Assembly (NCBI GenBank): GCA_946479725.1
Contig: CAMLHB010000044.1
Location: forward strand, 1 to 14,031
Length of the DNA stretch: 14,031 bases
Reading direction: 5' to 3'
Source: an uncultured Actinomycetes bacterium
GTDB lineage: Bacteria > Actinomycetota > Thermoleophilia > Solirubrobacterales > 70-9
The position numbers and the translations under genes were made by a program. The notes under the pieces were generated by a model, which saw only the letters and a program-made list of their open reading frames with translations, was not told where the DNA came from and made no database searches. Numbering within the stretch: position 1 is the first letter of the stretch; every line of letters starts with the position of its first letter. This document shows, piece by piece, positions 12,873-14,031 of the stretch.

Positions 12873-12943
12873 AGGCGCCTACCGGAATCGAACCGGTGTA
12901 AACGGCTTTGCAGGCCGCTGCGTAGCCACTCCGCCAAGGCGCC
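12873..12943 (-). tRNA. tRNA-Cys (anticodon GCA)
   Basis: The cloverleaf folds over 71 nt: acceptor GGCGCCT/AGGCGCC, anticodon loop CTGCAAA with anticodon GCA on a GCGGC/GCCGT stem, T stem CCGGT/ACCGG-type pairing with loop TTCGATT, and discriminator U, the identity base expected for tRNA-Cys. CCA is not encoded. The gene appears intact and has no duplicated 3' end nearby. Confidence 0.97.
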
Positions 12944-12957
12944 GGGAAGCGGGATGA

Positions 12958-12963
12958 AGCCTA
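12958..12963 (-). promoter_or_regulatory. Candidate -10 box (TAGGCT) for tRNA-Cys
   Basis: On the minus strand TAGGCT ends 14 nt before the mature tRNA 5' end. The identical hexamer precedes zwf and the membrane-protein gene. No good -35 was seen. Confidence 0.4.
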
Positions 12964-12991
12964 GCGCCGCTCAGGCGGATTCGTGCGGCGC
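12964..12991. terminator. Hairpin after DUF2630, possible weak terminator
   Basis: GCGCCGC (12964-12970) and GCGGCGC (12985-12991) pair over 7 bp with a 14-nt loop. On the minus strand the hairpin begins at the last base of the DUF2630 stop codon and ends directly before the tRNA-Cys -10. There is no U tract, so termination is uncertain. Confidence 0.35.
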
Positions 12992-13233
12992 TACTGCTCG
13001 TAGTCCTCGACGGTGCCGCCGTCGCGCATGCTGGCGTCGTCGGGGTTGTCACCGGCCTCGCGGAGGGAGCGGCGCTGGCGGAGGTAGTCCCAGGCCTTGT
13101 CGAGCTGAACTTTGAGCTCGTCGAGGCGGGCGTGCTCGTCGTCGTCGAGGCCCTCACCCTCGTGGCGATGGAGGAGCTCCTCCTCTTCCTGGACCAGCTT
13201 GTCGATGCGCTCCAGAACCTGCTGATCGTCCAT
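12991..13233 (-). CDS. DUF2630 family protein
   Basis: An 80-residue, highly charged, mostly helical cytosolic protein. It reads MDDQQVLERIDKLVQEEEEL at the start and LDKAWDYLRQRRSLREAGDN in the second half, the hallmark WxxLRQRRxxReaG segment of DUF2630, a small family typical of actinobacteria with no established function. It probably forms a helical hairpin. ATG 13233 is chosen over a start 12 codons earlier because the family begins with MDD and the longer start would overlap the upstream gene. The gene begins 10 nt after the stop of the dehydrogenase gene, so the two are probably one operon. No Shine-Dalgarno sequence is seen, which suggests coupled translation. Confidence 0.9.
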   Translation of the reverse strand: MDDQQVLERIDKLVQEEEELLHRHEGEGLDDDEHARLDELKVQLDKAWDYLRQRRSLREAGDNPDDASMRDGGTVEDYEQ

Positions 13234-13243
13234 GGCGGCAGTT

Positions 13244-14031
13244 CTACCCGGCCTCGGAGGTTTCGACAACCTCGAAGCTGATCCCGGCTTTCTGGAGACG
13301 GTCGAGCAGGGGGTCGCCCATCGCCACGGCGGTGGTCAGCTGGCCGGAGCGCTCGGGCAGGTCGTCGAAGGCGAGGCAGAGGCCGGACTCGGCGAGCATC
13401 TTCGAGGTCTCGCTGTAACCGGGGTCGCCGCCCTTGACCTCGGTGACGACGCGCTTGCCGCCGCCTTCGCCGACGAAGACGACCTTGAACCAGCTCTTCG
13501 CCCGTTTCTCCTCGCTCGGCCCCTCTCCCGGCACTTTCATTTTCAGCAGGAGCTTGCGAGTCGGCGACAGCTGCGCCAGGGCGAAGCCGGTGCCGACCCC
13601 GGCACCGAGGGCGCCGACGGTGGCGAGGTGCTTGGCGAGCAGGTTGTGGCCGTAGGTGAAGTCGGGGCCGTAGCGGTCGAGCGCGGCGGCGGAGCGGAGG
13701 ATTATCGGGCCGTCGATCGTCGGCAGCGGCACCGCCCAGCCGCCGAGCTGCGGCATCCGGCGGACACGGGCCGGCGCCGAGTGGATCGCCCGGCCGGCCG
13801 GGCGCTGCTCGCCGCGCTTGCGCTCCTTCGCGGCCGCCATCGTCTGCCGGGCGCGCCCGAAGGCGTTGATCGCCGAGTGGAAGGTGCCGCCGGAGAACTC
13901 GGCGTTGCTCCGCACGTAGCCGTTGACGGTCAGCGGCACGCCCTCGGGCAGCTGCTTGCCGGTGAAGTAGGCGCCGAGGTCGTGGGGGATCGAGTCGAAG
14001 CCGCAGCAGAGGACGAGCCGGGCGCCGGTCT
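13244..14031 (-). CDS. Saccharopine dehydrogenase-like / trans-acting enoyl reductase family protein (5' end outside window)
   Basis: The frame is open from the window edge to TAG at 13244, giving about 261 residues of the C-terminal part. It begins in the conserved CCGFDSIPHDLGAYF segment, which in this family follows the NAD(P)-binding Rossmann domain, here missing beyond the edge. Further on are EFSGGTFHSAINAF, a proline-rich middle (PQLGGWAVPLPTIDG), a short hydrophobic or amphipathic stretch (ATVGALGAGVGTGFALAQL), and the C-terminal GGDPGYSETSKMLAESGLCL typical of these proteins. Mycobacterial relatives act as trans enoyl reductases in lipid biosynthesis; many others are uncharacterised, so lipid metabolism is only a likely role. 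DUF2630 follows after 10 nt. Confidence 0.9.
   Translation of the reverse strand, partial: TGARLVLCCGFDSIPHDLGAYFTGKQLPEGVPLTVNGYVRSNAEFSGGTFHSAINAFGRARQTMAAAKERKRGEQRPAGRAIHSAPARVRRMPQLGGWAVPLPTIDGPIILRSAAALDRYGPDFTYGHNLLAKHLATVGALGAGVGTGFALAQLSPTRKLLLKMKVPGEGPSEEKRAKSWFKVVFVGEGGGKRVVTEVKGGDPGYSETSKMLAESGLCLAFDDLPERSGQLTTAVAMGDPLLDRLQKAGISFEVVETSEAG

Noticed and set aside
1..14031. CRISPR array, IS element or rRNA
   Set aside because: No regularly spaced repeats, no transposase-like frame with terminal inverted repeats, and no rRNA-like sequence were seen on either strand.

Overview
The window looks like a chromosomal stretch from a high-GC actinobacterium, most plausibly in or near Thermoleophilia/Solirubrobacterales. 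This is an inference from high G+C, a DUF2630 gene, a trans-acting enoyl-reductase-type dehydrogenase, an Excalibur protein, and many genes with GTG starts and no Shine-Dalgarno sequence. No rRNA or full phylogenetic marker is present, so the assignment is soft.

Layout. 1-962 (-): N-terminal half of threonyl-tRNA synthetase, cut by the window edge. 985-2793 (-): polytopic membrane protein with a REP-like palindrome inside its coding sequence. 2861-4333 (+): two secreted proteins sharing a six-cysteine domain, the second with an Excalibur domain in front. 4357-5255 (+): HTH-only AraC-type regulator followed by a VOC/glyoxalase-fold protein. 5263-6879 (-): orphan oligopeptide-type ABC substrate-binding lipoprotein. 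7004-8360: a small low-GC insertion bounded by a perfect 27-bp direct repeat of the tRNA-Val(GAC) 3' end; it carries two genes (unknown 116 aa; unknown N-terminus fused to a cold-shock domain) and no integrase. 8335-8407 (-): intact tRNA-Val. 8592-8615: perfectly palindromic bidirectional terminator. 8628-10076 (-): glucose-6-phosphate dehydrogenase, divergent from a GNAT-like protein at 10100-10930 (+) with overlapping -10 boxes. 10927-11592 (-): four-helix membrane protein. 11694-12392 (-): stand-alone B12-binding protein with the Wx9EH signature of CarH/LitR photoreceptors. 12520-12594 (+): 24-aa membrane peptide. 12696-12839 (-): possible 47-aa basic protein. 12873-12943 (-): tRNA-Cys(GCA). 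12991-14031 (-): DUF2630 gene and, upstream of it, a saccharopine-dehydrogenase-like/enoyl-reductase gene cut by the window edge.

How it fits together. Most of the window is ordinary housekeeping interspersed with short lineage-specific genes. The most unusual parts are the tRNA-Val mini-island with its two-gene cargo, the six-cysteine secreted pair, and the HTH-less B12 photoreceptor-like protein. A recurring signal, TAnnnT placed 6-9 nt before an ATG or GTG that lacks a Shine-Dalgarno sequence, suggests that at least seven genes here are read from leaderless or nearly leaderless mRNAs. No CRISPR array, transposase, integrase or rRNA was seen. No gene-free stretch exceeds about 300 bases; the longest are 8408-8627 and 12595-12872, both described below.
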